The notes under the pieces were generated by a model. The model had not been told where the DNA came from and did no database searches. It was given only the letters and a program-made list of their open reading frames with translations. Shown piece after piece: positions 1 through 5,398 of a DNA stretch of 5,398 nucleotides (its first letter is position 1; each line of letters begins with the position of its first letter). A program made the translations under genes and the position numbers. The DNA is taken from contig JAOZSP010000121.1 in the NCBI GenBank assembly GCA_029939615.1, forward strand, positions 1-5,398. The letters run 5' to 3'. Source of the stretch: Candidatus Izemoplasma sp. (GTDB lineage Bacteria; Bacillota_I; Bacilli_A; Izemoplasmatales; Izemoplasmataceae).

Positions 1-467
1 TAAATTGTATCTTTATTTGATTTTGTTAAAACAAAAGCGAATTCTACTTCAGGGTTTTTTGTGTCATTTTTTGTATGATAGTCATTTACACATCTTAAGA
101 ATCTATCTATATAAGAAAAATCTGCTTTTCTGATATTGTAGTAATCTTGTTCGATTCCGTCAACACTAATAATTAGTTTATCAAAATTATGACATAATTT
201 ACTTAACTTTTTAGGGCCTATTATTCCATTTGTTGTTATTTCTTTTGGGAAATCTTTGAACTTTTCAATAGCATAATCGAAGTTTTTAGCAATTGTTGGT
301 TCACCAATGCCACCAAATACAATTGGTGTTTTTGGAGGTAATTGATCATATAGAATATCTATTGTTTCTTTACTCATATCACCTAGTTTAGCCTCCCATG
401 AGCTTCTATAGCACATTTCGCAGCTTAGATTACATCTGTTTGTGAGTTCTATATATACTTTTTTCAT
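1..467 (-). CDS. Radical SAM protein, probable tungsten-oxidoreductase maturase (partial, C-terminus outside window)
   Basis: A reading frame open for 155 codons begins at ATG 467 and runs off the left edge. I translated it by hand from the minus strand. Its N-terminus carries the radical SAM iron-sulfur motif CNLSCEMC (Cys12, Cys16, Cys19), which binds the 4Fe-4S cluster that cleaves S-adenosylmethionine. A GGIGEP motif near residue 53 corresponds to the SAM-contacting GGE region, and ITTNG and ISVDG are typical later strands of the barrel. The short N-terminal lead (MKKVYIELTNRCN) and the position directly downstream of AOR fit the family named tungsten cofactor oxidoreductase radical SAM maturase. 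That assignment is from memory of the family plus context, not a search. Its exact chemistry is not settled. It is likely co-transcribed with AOR. No ribosome site precedes ATG 467. An in-frame ATG at 494 would add nine residues, but its AAGAAGG site would be only one base away. A SPASM or other C-terminal domain cannot be seen here. Confidence 0.85.
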   Translation of the reverse strand, partial: MKKVYIELTNRCNLSCEMCYRSSWEAKLGDMSKETIDILYDQLPPKTPIVFGGIGEPTIAKNFDYAIEKFKDFPKEITTNGIIGPKKLSKLCHNFDKLIISVDGIEQDYYNIRKADFSYIDRFLRCVNDYHTKNDTKNPEVEFAFVLTKSNKDTI

Positions 468-473
468 ATAAAG

Positions 474-503
474 TAAGAAGGAATGTATTAGCATTCCTTC
501 TTA
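474..503 (-). other. Intercistronic hairpin between AOR and the radical SAM gene
   Basis: Bases 474-485 and 492-503 form a perfect 12-bp inverted repeat around a six-base loop. In the minus-strand transcript the hairpin sits between the AOR stop codon (512-514) and the maturase start (467). Its 5' arm contains AAGAAGG, the only Shine-Dalgarno-like sequence in the gap. The tail after it (CTTTAT) is too short and mixed for a strong intrinsic terminator. It could be a partial terminator, an mRNA processing or stabilising element, or a structure that lowers maturase translation relative to the enzyme. The structure is seen directly; its role is inference. Confidence 0.6.
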
Positions 504-511
504 TTTTAAAT

Positions 512-2296
512 TTATAATCCTAATTCTTTAAGTTTTGCAGGTGTTGGAATTCCATTTTCGTCCCAACCTCTTAATGAATAGTATTCAGGTAATAACTCAC
601 TTAAACGATGAACATTTCCTTCATTTGGGCCTTCAGATAATGGCTCTTTTAATAATCTTGCTGGAAGAGTATCTTCTTCAGGTAAAATACCTGCAGCTAT
701 ATTGAATAGTTTTTCAATATTATAAATTCTTTCTCCAGCTTTCAATACATCTTCACCAGTCCAATTAGTCCCAACAATATTATTGAAAATTTCAGCATAG
801 TCATCTGCACCAAGAGCAAATGATGTAAATAGACATAATCCAGTTCCATCAATAAATGCAGTTAAATCTTGGAATGTTTTTGTCCAGAATGGTTTATCTT
901 TTACATCTAAACGTTCTAGTTTAGCAGGTAAACCTAAAATCTCTGGAGAAATCATATATCCACGCACATGACATCCACCACGGTTAGAAGTAGCATAATT
1001 TAATCCTTGTCCTTGTACACCACGTGGGTCATAAGCTGGCATTTCTAATTTTTTAACTGTCATTGATAATTCTGGAACACCATAACTTTCACATAAACGA
1101 TAAGATCCATAAGACAATTTCTCACCGAATCCTTCTTTTAATGCCATTTTTTTAGTCCAATAAACAATAGCATCATCATTTCCAAAATCAAGATCATGAC
1201 CTTCAAAATCAATATCATCTAAGAATCCTTTTTGTTTTAACTCCATTGCAGCTGCTAGTGTAGCTCCGGCAGTGATTGTATCGATACCGTATTGATTACA
1301 CCAGTAGTTAGCTTCAATAATTTTTTCTAAATCTTTTACTCCACAGTCTGCTCCGAACGCCCAAATTGTTTCGTATTCTGGTCCGCCACCTTCAACTTTA
1401 TCAGTTTTAGTATAACGACCGCATCCGATAGGACATCTGTGACAAGGATCTTTCCTAACTAAATACTTTTCAGCAAGAGTTTCTCCCGAAATATCTTCGG
1501 CACTCATGAAAACTCCTTCTTGGAAATTGTTAGTTGGAAAAATTCCGTTTGCATTAATCACATTTACAAGTACAGCAGTACCATAAGCTGGTAATCCTTC
1601 ACCAGTTACAGGGTTTTCTTTTAACTTAGCAGTTGCTTCTCGATTGTTTAGTTTTACTTTTTCTTCATCAAACAAACTAACTTTTAAGTTACCTTTTACT
1701 ACAATTGCTTTTAAGCCTTTACTACCCATAACAGCACCAACACCACTACGTCCGGCAGCTCTATCTTTATCATTCATGATGGCAGCCATCAAACTTAATT
1801 TTTCACCAGCAGGTCCAATAGCTAAAACGTTAGTTTTTTTATCTGCTTGTAAAATATCAGTAGTGTCACCAACTGTTTTACCCCAAACATGAGTTGCGTC
1901 TAATATTTCCACTTTATCCTCATTTATTGAGATATAAACAGGCTTTTCTGATTTTCCTTCAACGATAACACCATCGTATCCAGCATACTTAAGTCTTGCA
2001 CCCCATGTTCCTCCAGAATTGGAAGAAGCTATAGTCCCTGAAAGGGGAGATTTTGTAACAACCATGTAACGTCCACCAGTTGGTGTTGGTGTTCCTGACA
2101 TTGGTCCATTAATAAAGATTATCTTGTTTTCAGGACTTAAAGCATCAATCTTTGGGTCGATCTCATCAAAAAGCATTTTAGTTCCCAGTCCGCGACCCCC
2201 AACAAATTTCTTTGCCAATTCAAAATCTAAATCTTCAACTTTAATGCTTCCTGTAGTTAAGTTGACCCTAAGAAGTTTACCCATGTACCCAAACAA
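512..2296 (-). CDS. aor: Tungsten-containing aldehyde:ferredoxin oxidoreductase (AOR family)
   Basis: The product is a full-length cytoplasmic enzyme of 594 residues, close to the roughly 600 of the archaeal AORs. The family oxidises aldehydes to carboxylic acids with ferredoxin as acceptor, using a tungsten bis-pterin and one 4Fe-4S cluster. The N-terminal pterin-binding domain (about 1-205) includes MGKLLRVNLTTG, the GGRYMVVTKSPLSG stretch (74-87), SNSGGTWGARLKYAGYDG and GRSGVGAVMGSKGLKA (182-196). Cluster ligands are Cys285, Cys288 and Cys292 (CHRCPIGC) with Cys488 in DGTGLC (483-488). EYETIWAFGADC (307-318) and RGGCHVRG (439-446) are further family motifs. The first DxxGLD-type motif reads NQYGID (334-339), with Asn for Asp. 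The start is TTG 2296, placed by an AAGGAGG site seven bases away; ATG 2284 would be 19 bases away. Substrate cannot be read from sequence, and a formaldehyde- or other AOR-type specificity is possible. In the stretches I compared, its GC content looks higher than that of the tup genes. Confidence 0.96.
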   Translation of the reverse strand: MFGYMGKLLRVNLTTGSIKVEDLDFELAKKFVGGRGLGTKMLFDEIDPKIDALSPENKIIFINGPMSGTPTPTGGRYMVVTKSPLSGTIASSNSGGTWGARLKYAGYDGVIVEGKSEKPVYISINEDKVEILDATHVWGKTVGDTTDILQADKKTNVLAIGPAGEKLSLMAAIMNDKDRAAGRSGVGAVMGSKGLKAIVVKGNLKVSLFDEEKVKLNNREATAKLKENPVTGEGLPAYGTAVLVNVINANGIFPTNNFQEGVFMSAEDISGETLAEKYLVRKDPCHRCPIGCGRYTKTDKVEGGGPEYETIWAFGADCGVKDLEKIIEANYWCNQYGIDTITAGATLAAAMELKQKGFLDDIDFEGHDLDFGNDDAIVYWTKKMALKEGFGEKLSYGSYRLCESYGVPELSMTVKKLEMPAYDPRGVQGQGLNYATSNRGGCHVRGYMISPEILGLPAKLERLDVKDKPFWTKTFQDLTAFIDGTGLCLFTSFALGADDYAEIFNNIVGTNWTGEDVLKAGERIYNIEKLFNIAAGILPEEDTLPARLLKEPLSEGPNEGNVHRLSELLPEYYSLRGWDENGIPTPAKLKELGL

Positions 2297-2300
2297 TGTA

Positions 2301-2310
2301 ATTCCTCCTT
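2301..2310 (-). promoter_or_regulatory. Ribosome binding site that fixes the TTG start of AOR
   Basis: The minus strand reads AAGGAGGAAT here, a near-perfect Shine-Dalgarno sequence. Its GGAGG core ends seven bases before TTG 2296. The next candidate, ATG 2284, is 19 bases from the core, which is too far. The resulting N-terminus, MFGYMGK, resembles the usual MYGYMGK-like start of AORs. Confidence 0.85.
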
Positions 2311-2322
2311 TTTATAATGGTT

Positions 2323-2346
2323 TATAATTAATTATATAATAATTAA
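2323..2346. repeat. Overlapping A/T palindromes in the AOR leader, with a possible minus-strand -10 box
   Basis: Bases 2323-2336 form a perfect 14-bp palindrome, TATAATTAATTATA. An overlapping inverted repeat has arms TTAATTAT (2328-2335) and ATAATTAA (2339-2346) around a three-base spacer. On the minus strand TATAAT (2331-2336) lies about 25 bases upstream of the AOR ribosome site and could be a -10 box, but no convincing -35 box accompanies it. The stretch is almost pure A/T, so such symmetry arises easily by chance. An operator or the AOR promoter is possible, at low confidence. Confidence 0.3.
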
Positions 2347-2422
2347 TATTTTTTAAAAAGATTTTTTTTATAATAATACGAATAAAGCCTTCTAAAAAAC
2401 ACTAAAAAAGTAAGCGTTTTTA

Positions 2423-2431
2423 TGATATAAT
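2423..2431 (+). promoter_or_regulatory. Extended -10 promoter of the tup-moeA operon
   Basis: The bases TGATATAAT form an extended -10 element: TG, one base, then the consensus TATAAT at 2426-2431. No good TTGACA-like -35 box is seen about 17 bases upstream, which an extended -10 can tolerate. The predicted start is around 2437-2440, immediately before the riboswitch, so the whole aptamer would be in the transcript. This placement supports the call. Confidence 0.7.
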
Positions 2432-2440
2432 ACAGATGAA

Positions 2441-2532
2441 AGTATCCGAGTTATTTTGTCTAAGGGTAACTAAGATGAATAACCGATGGGTTTATAGAGA
2501 AATTTATAGGCCTCCCATGTTTGGAAAGGATA
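2441..2532 (+). ncRNA. Moco/Tuco-type riboswitch aptamer (molybdenum or tungsten cofactor sensor)
   Basis: The leader carries the conserved blocks I recall for the Moco RNA motif: TCCGAG (2445-2450), AACCGATGGG (2481-2490), GGCCTCCC (2509-2516) and GGAAAGGA (2523-2530). A closing stem pairs TATCC (2443-2447) with GGATA (2528-2532). The first hairpin pairs GTTATT (2450-2455) with AATAAC (2478-2483), with a GTAA loop (2466-2469) possible at its tip. The second hairpin pairs 2493-2498 with 2503-2508 around a GAAA tetraloop. A third small one pairs CCA (2515-2517) with TGG (2522-2524). In this class, molybdenum or tungsten cofactor is the proposed ligand, and the RNA controls cofactor synthesis, metal transport or cofactor-using enzymes. 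The tungstate importer and MoeA downstream fit this. The assignment is by eye; a covariance-model search is the decisive test. Confidence 0.82.
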
Positions 2533-2573
2533 AAGACTTTTTCTCCTTTTTGATGTGGGAAAAGTCTTTTTTT
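2532..2573 (+). terminator. Intrinsic terminator serving as riboswitch expression platform
   Basis: Bases 2532-2544 pair with 2557-2569 in a 13-bp stem. The first ten pairs are Watson-Crick; the top three include two G-U pairs. The stem is followed by a run of seven T (2567-2573). It begins at the last base of the aptamer closing stem and ends just before the tupA ribosome site, so it can stop transcription before the operon. Aptamer and terminator overlap by only one base and could nearly coexist. That is compatible with ligand-induced shut-off, but the sequence does not prove the direction. Confidence 0.87.
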
Positions 2574-2574
2574 G

Positions 2575-2582
2575 AGAGGTGA
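2575..2582 (+). promoter_or_regulatory. Ribosome binding site that fixes the GTG start of tupA
   Basis: AGAGGTGA lies four bases before GTG 2587. The same AGGTGA core precedes tupB (3365-3370) and tupC (4040-4045) by four to five bases. The longer in-frame possibility, TTG 2572, lies inside the terminator T-run and upstream of this site, so it is not a plausible start. Confidence 0.85.
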
Positions 2583-2586
2583 CCAT

Positions 2587-3366
2587 GTGAGGAAGGTAAT
2601 TGTTTTAATTAATTTTGTATTGATAGTATTTCTTAGTTCATGTAGTAAGCAAGAATTACTAATTGTTACAACAACATCACTAGATAATAGTGGATTATTG
2701 GCTTATATAATTCCAGTATTTGAGGAAGAGTATAATGTTAAAGTAAAGATTGTAGCTTTAGGAACTGGAGCTGCTTTAGAATTAGGAGAAATGGGTGAAG
2801 CAGATATTTTACTTGTACATGCTTATGACAGTGAAATAGCATTTGTAAATGCTGGATATGGAGAAAAGAGAAGTAATATCATGTATAATGATTTTATTTT
2901 TGTTGGACCTGAAACATTGGATACTGCAAACCTAAGTGAAACACTCACTGAAATTAGTGAGAATTACGATTTTTATTCAAGAGGAGATAATTCAGGAACT
3001 CATACAAAGGAATTATCACTTTGGACTGAAAATGGATATGATGTTAGTACTTTTGGTGAATGGTATAAAGAAACAGGACAATCGATGGGATCTACTTTAA
3101 CGATGACATCTTTAAGTCAGTTCTATACTTTAACTGATCGCGCAACATATTTATCAATGCTTGATAACTTAGATTTAGTAATCGCATATCAAAATAGAGA
3201 AGAGTTAAAGAATCAGTATGGTGTAATAAAGGTTAATCCAGAATTGCATAACCGTGATGATAGGGTAGCTGATTTATTTTATGATTGGATTATTAGGGAT
3301 GATATTCAAGATTTGATTGGTACATACGAAGGATACGGAGAACAACTGTTTTTTCCTAATAGTTAG
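2587..3366 (+). CDS. tupA: TupA, tungstate-binding lipoprotein of an ABC importer
   Basis: This is the extracytoplasmic solute-binding protein, 259 residues from GTG 2587. A lipoprotein signal peptide (about 1-19) has a basic start, a hydrophobic core and the lipobox LSSC, so Cys19 should be lipidated and anchor the protein outside the membrane. The mature protein opens with TTTSLDNSGL (28-37), the TTTS oxyanion signature of TupA-type tungstate binders. Further family hallmarks are ALGTGAAL (57-64), GEADILLVHA (70-79), YNDFIFVGP (100-108) and SRGDNSGTH (131-139). Its Arg and Ser/Thr residues fit oxyanion coordination in this family. The length is normal for TupA. Eight bases separate its stop from tupB. 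Expression should depend on read-through of the terminator just upstream. TupA proteins are generally tungstate-selective over molybdate, but metal preference here is inferred from family and context. Confidence 0.95.
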   Translation: MRKVIVLINFVLIVFLSSCSKQELLIVTTTSLDNSGLLAYIIPVFEEEYNVKVKIVALGTGAALELGEMGEADILLVHAYDSEIAFVNAGYGEKRSNIMYNDFIFVGPETLDTANLSETLTEISENYDFYSRGDNSGTHTKELSLWTENGYDVSTFGEWYKETGQSMGSTLTMTSLSQFYTLTDRATYLSMLDNLDLVIAYQNREELKNQYGVIKVNPELHNRDDRVADLFYDWIIRDDIQDLIGTYEGYGEQLFFPNS

Positions 3367-3374
3367 GTGATTTT

Positions 3375-4058
3375 ATGATTATTGAAGGAATTATTGAAGC
3401 GTTTAAACTTTTATTTTCATTAAATAGAGAAATATATACAATTATATTTCTTTCTTTAGCGATATCAATTTTAGCTACTTTAACAGCCTCTTTAATTGGA
3501 ACATTTTTTGGAATACTAATTAGTATTTCAAATTTCAAACTAAAGAAATTTACTAAAAAGATCGTTTTTACATTTATGGGGATTCCTCCAGTAGTACTAG
3601 GACTTATAGTTTTATTAGTAATTACAGGACCATTCGATGGTTTTAACTTACTTTTTACTAAAACAGCCATGTATATTGCTCAAACACTTCTTGTACTACC
3701 GATAATAATTGGGAATATAATAATTTCAAGTGAAAAAACACAAAAGAAAATTTTAGAAACAGCAACAACATTAGGTGCTAAAAAAATAGATAAAATTAAG
3801 TTGCTAATTATTGAAATTAAACCATTTATTTTTATGAGTGTTATTTTAGGATTTTCAAGAGCAATAAGTGAAGTAGGAGCAGTTATGCTAGTTGGTGGAA
3901 ATATCAAAAATGATACTAGAGTAATGACGACTTATATTGCTTTAAACAATAGTATGGGAGAATACTCAGTATCAATAGCAATGGGTATAATTTTATTATT
4001 ACTAGCGTTTTTGATTCATACACTAGTTTCAAGATTTAGAGGTGATTTCTATGATTGA
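3375..4058 (+). CDS. tupB: TupB, tungstate ABC transporter permease
   Basis: The product is an integral membrane protein of 227 residues forming the channel of the tungstate importer, presumably as a homodimer. Hydrophobic segments lie at about 21-52, 63-83, 98-117, 149-174 and 196-219, giving roughly five or six membrane spans. The conserved cytoplasmic EAA loop, which docks on the ATPase, is seen from about residue 128 (ETATTLGAKKIDKIKLL, Gly134) and is followed by SRAISEVGAVMLVGGN (161-176), a motif shared by molybdate, tungstate and sulfate permeases. ATG 3375 is preceded by AGGTGA four bases upstream. Its end overlaps the tupC start by eight bases (4051-4058), which suggests translational coupling. 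The length is typical for TupB. The tungstate assignment rests on the TupA neighbour. Confidence 0.94.
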   Translation: MIIEGIIEAFKLLFSLNREIYTIIFLSLAISILATLTASLIGTFFGILISISNFKLKKFTKKIVFTFMGIPPVVLGLIVLLVITGPFDGFNLLFTKTAMYIAQTLLVLPIIIGNIIISSEKTQKKILETATTLGAKKIDKIKLLIIEIKPFIFMSVILGFSRAISEVGAVMLVGGNIKNDTRVMTTYIALNNSMGEYSVSIAMGIILLLLAFLIHTLVSRFRGDFYD

Positions 4059-4641
4059 TATAAAGAACTTGTCTGTTGATCTTAAGACTATTGAAATATC
4101 ATTTGATGATTTTACATTTGAAAAAAGTAAGATCACAATTGTTTCAGGTAAAAATGGTTCTGGTAAAACAACGTTATTAAAAGCAATAGCAGGACTACTA
4201 GAATATAAAGGGGATTTACATGTGAATGGTGAAGTAACGTATAATTCACAAGAACCAGTAATATTCAATCGCACAGTTTACGAAAATATTTCCTATCCTC
4301 TTAAAATAAGGAAGTTAGACCTTTTAGAATATGAAGAGAAGATATGGGATTATTGTAAGATATTAGAAATGGATCATCTAATAAATAAAAATGCTTTAAA
4401 ATTATCCTCAGGTGAAAAGATGAAGGTATCAATTATAAGGAGTATCATTTTTAATCCTGATATCGTACTATTAGATGAGCCCACTACACATTTAGATTTA
4501 GATTCAATTAATGAACTTGGTACCTTAATAAGAAGGTTAAAAAAAGATATGACATTTATTATCGTTAGCCACAATAAAACATTTATTGATTCTCTAATGG
4601 ATGTCGAATATAAGATAGGAGGAAACCATGTTCTTAGTTAA
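4051..4641 (+). CDS. tupC: TupC, tungstate ABC transporter ATP-binding subunit
   Basis: This is the cytoplasmic ATPase that powers tungstate uptake. Numbered from ATG 4051 (196 residues), it has Walker A GKNGSGKTT (33-41), Q-loop Gln67, ABC signature LSSGE (118-122, a variant of LSGGQ), Walker B IVLLDEP (138-144), the D-loop around HLD (147-149) and switch His174 in IVSHNK. All catalytic elements are present. It is a minimal nucleotide-binding domain that ends soon after the H-loop. It lacks the C-terminal regulatory extension (TOBE domain) found in molybdate ModC-type ATPases, so metal regulation here must come from elsewhere, plausibly the riboswitch. AGAGGTGA five bases upstream favours ATG 4051. 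GTG 4042 in the same frame lies inside that ribosome site. The end overlaps moeA by 14 bases. Confidence 0.93.
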   Translation: MIDIKNLSVDLKTIEISFDDFTFEKSKITIVSGKNGSGKTTLLKAIAGLLEYKGDLHVNGEVTYNSQEPVIFNRTVYENISYPLKIRKLDLLEYEEKIWDYCKILEMDHLINKNALKLSSGEKMKVSIIRSIIFNPDIVLLDEPTTHLDLDSINELGTLIRRLKKDMTFIIVSHNKTFIDSLMDVEYKIGGNHVLS

Positions 4642-5398
4642 ATCAATAGATGAAACAATGGAATTAATTACTGAACATTTTAGTGATTACTCTACAAAAA
4701 AGATAAGAATTAAATTAGAAAACTCGTGTAATTATGTATGCGCTGAAAATATAATATCACACGAAGACGTCCCTCATTTTAATCGAAGTATTGTTGATGG
4801 TTACGCTGTTGATTTTAATAGTGTAAAATTAGCATCAGCTACAACACCAGCAATTCTTAAATTGATAGGTGAAGTAGAAATGGGTGAAGAAGCTAAAGGG
4901 ACTGTAAATATTACTTCAACTGTTTATGTTCCTACGGGTGGACATTTACCAACTGGCGCAAATTGCGCTGTAATGATTGAAAACACTGAAATGATAAATA
5001 ATGAAGTGTTTATTTATAAGAGTTCATCAATTTGGGAAAACGTACTATTGCAAGGGAGCGATATAGAAAAAGGAACAGTAGTGTTAAAGGAAAACACATT
5101 GATTACTCCTTTAGTAATTGGGGCTTTAAAAAGTATTGGAATCAAAGATTTATTGGTATATGAGAAAATTAAAGTAACAATCATCTCAACAGGGGATGAG
5201 ATTGTTGATGATAAAGATACTCTAAAAATTGGTGAGATAAGAGATATAAATACGTATACTATTAAAAACTATTTAGAAGAAAAAAACTTTATCGTTAATA
5301 ATACTTTCATAATTAGAGATAATTTTGAAGAATATAAGGATGCAGTTATAAAGAGTTTTGAAGACTCTGACATTGTATTTACAAGTGGTGGAAGTAGA
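4628..5398 (+). CDS. moeA: MoeA, molybdopterin metal-insertion enzyme (partial, C-terminus outside window)
   Basis: The frame is open from ATG 4628 for 257 codons to the right edge, of about 400 usual for MoeA. I translated it by hand. MoeA acts in the cytoplasm, where it uses adenylylated molybdopterin and inserts molybdate or tungstate to make the active cofactor. Visible motifs are PHFNRSIVDGYAVD (49-62, with Asp57 at the conserved catalytic position), PTGGHLPTGANCAVM (102-116), ENVLLQGSDI (137-146) and STGDEIV (187-193). The last residues, TSGGSR (252-257), are the start of the conserved glycine-rich loop of the MogA-like domain. AGGAGG at 4618-4623 lies four bases upstream, and the gene overlaps tupC by 14 bases, so it belongs to the tungstate operon. 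This suggests a tungsten-directed MoeA, an inference from context; the family also serves molybdenum. Confidence 0.94.
   Translation, partial: MFLVKSIDETMELITEHFSDYSTKKIRIKLENSCNYVCAENIISHEDVPHFNRSIVDGYAVDFNSVKLASATTPAILKLIGEVEMGEEAKGTVNITSTVYVPTGGHLPTGANCAVMIENTEMINNEVFIYKSSSIWENVLLQGSDIEKGTVVLKENTLITPLVIGALKSIGIKDLLVYEKIKVTIISTGDEIVDDKDTLKIGEIRDINTYTIKNYLEEKNFIVNNTFIIRDNFEEYKDAVIKSFEDSDIVFTSGGSR

Noticed and set aside
474..507. Plus-strand intrinsic terminator (stem 474-503 followed by TTTT)
   Set aside because: No plus-strand gene lies upstream within the window. The T-run is short, and both flanking genes read on the minus strand, so a minus-strand role is more likely.
1644..2327. Plus-strand open frames of 82 and 67 codons opposite AOR
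   Set aside because: They are antisense to a strongly conserved coding region, have low-complexity composition and resemble no family.
2572..2586. Longer tupA start at TTG 2572
   Set aside because: This codon lies in the terminator T-run and upstream of the AGAGGTGA ribosome site. GTG 2587 has the right spacing and gives a clean lipoprotein signal peptide.
4042..4050. tupC start at GTG 4042
   Set aside because: The codon is inside the AGAGGTGA ribosome site (4038-4045). ATG 4051 has correct spacing and starts directly with the ABC domain strand.
3356..4574. Minus-strand open frames opposite tupB, tupC and moeA
   Set aside because: Each is the antisense shadow of a well-supported gene and has no recognisable motif or ribosome site.
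1..5398. CRISPR array, tRNA, rRNA, insertion sequence or prophage
   Set aside because: No regularly spaced direct repeats, RNA-gene signatures, transposase or terminal repeats were seen. The window is nearly filled by the genes listed.

Overview
The window looks like a tungsten-use locus from an AT-rich bacterium, probably a low-GC Gram-positive (Bacillota) or a relative. The evidence for this is the low GC, the strong AGGAGG-type ribosome sites, a lipobox lipoprotein and Gram-positive-style leader regulation. Trp is written TGG throughout the genes I read, so the standard code is assumed. The exact taxon cannot be told from the sequence.

Left arm, minus strand (1-2310): a gene for a tungsten-pterin aldehyde:ferredoxin oxidoreductase (AOR family, 594 aa) reads leftwards. 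It is followed after 44 bases by a radical SAM protein that runs off the left edge and resembles the maturase family associated with tungsten-cofactor oxidoreductases. A strong 12-bp hairpin lies between the two genes and covers the place where the second gene's ribosome site should be.

Centre (2297-2586): a divergent control region. The minus-strand leader of AOR is short and almost purely A/T, with overlapping palindromes. The plus-strand leader has an extended -10 promoter, an RNA element that matches the Moco (molybdenum/tungsten cofactor) riboswitch in its conserved blocks, and an intrinsic terminator ending just before the first transporter gene.

Right arm, plus strand (2587-5398): a tight operon tupA-tupB-tupC-moeA. 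TupA (tungstate-binding lipoprotein), TupB (permease) and TupC (ATPase) form a tungstate ABC importer. MoeA, cut by the right edge, inserts the metal into molybdopterin. The spacings are 8 bases, an 8-base overlap and a 14-base overlap, so all four are likely translated from one riboswitch-controlled mRNA.

Together: tungstate is imported by TupABC, loaded onto the pterin by MoeA, and used by AOR with help from the radical SAM protein. The riboswitch would sense finished cofactor and adjust uptake and insertion. The parts are known families. The most interesting points are the riboswitch in front of a tungstate operon, its possible antiterminator, and the hairpin that may control the maturase.
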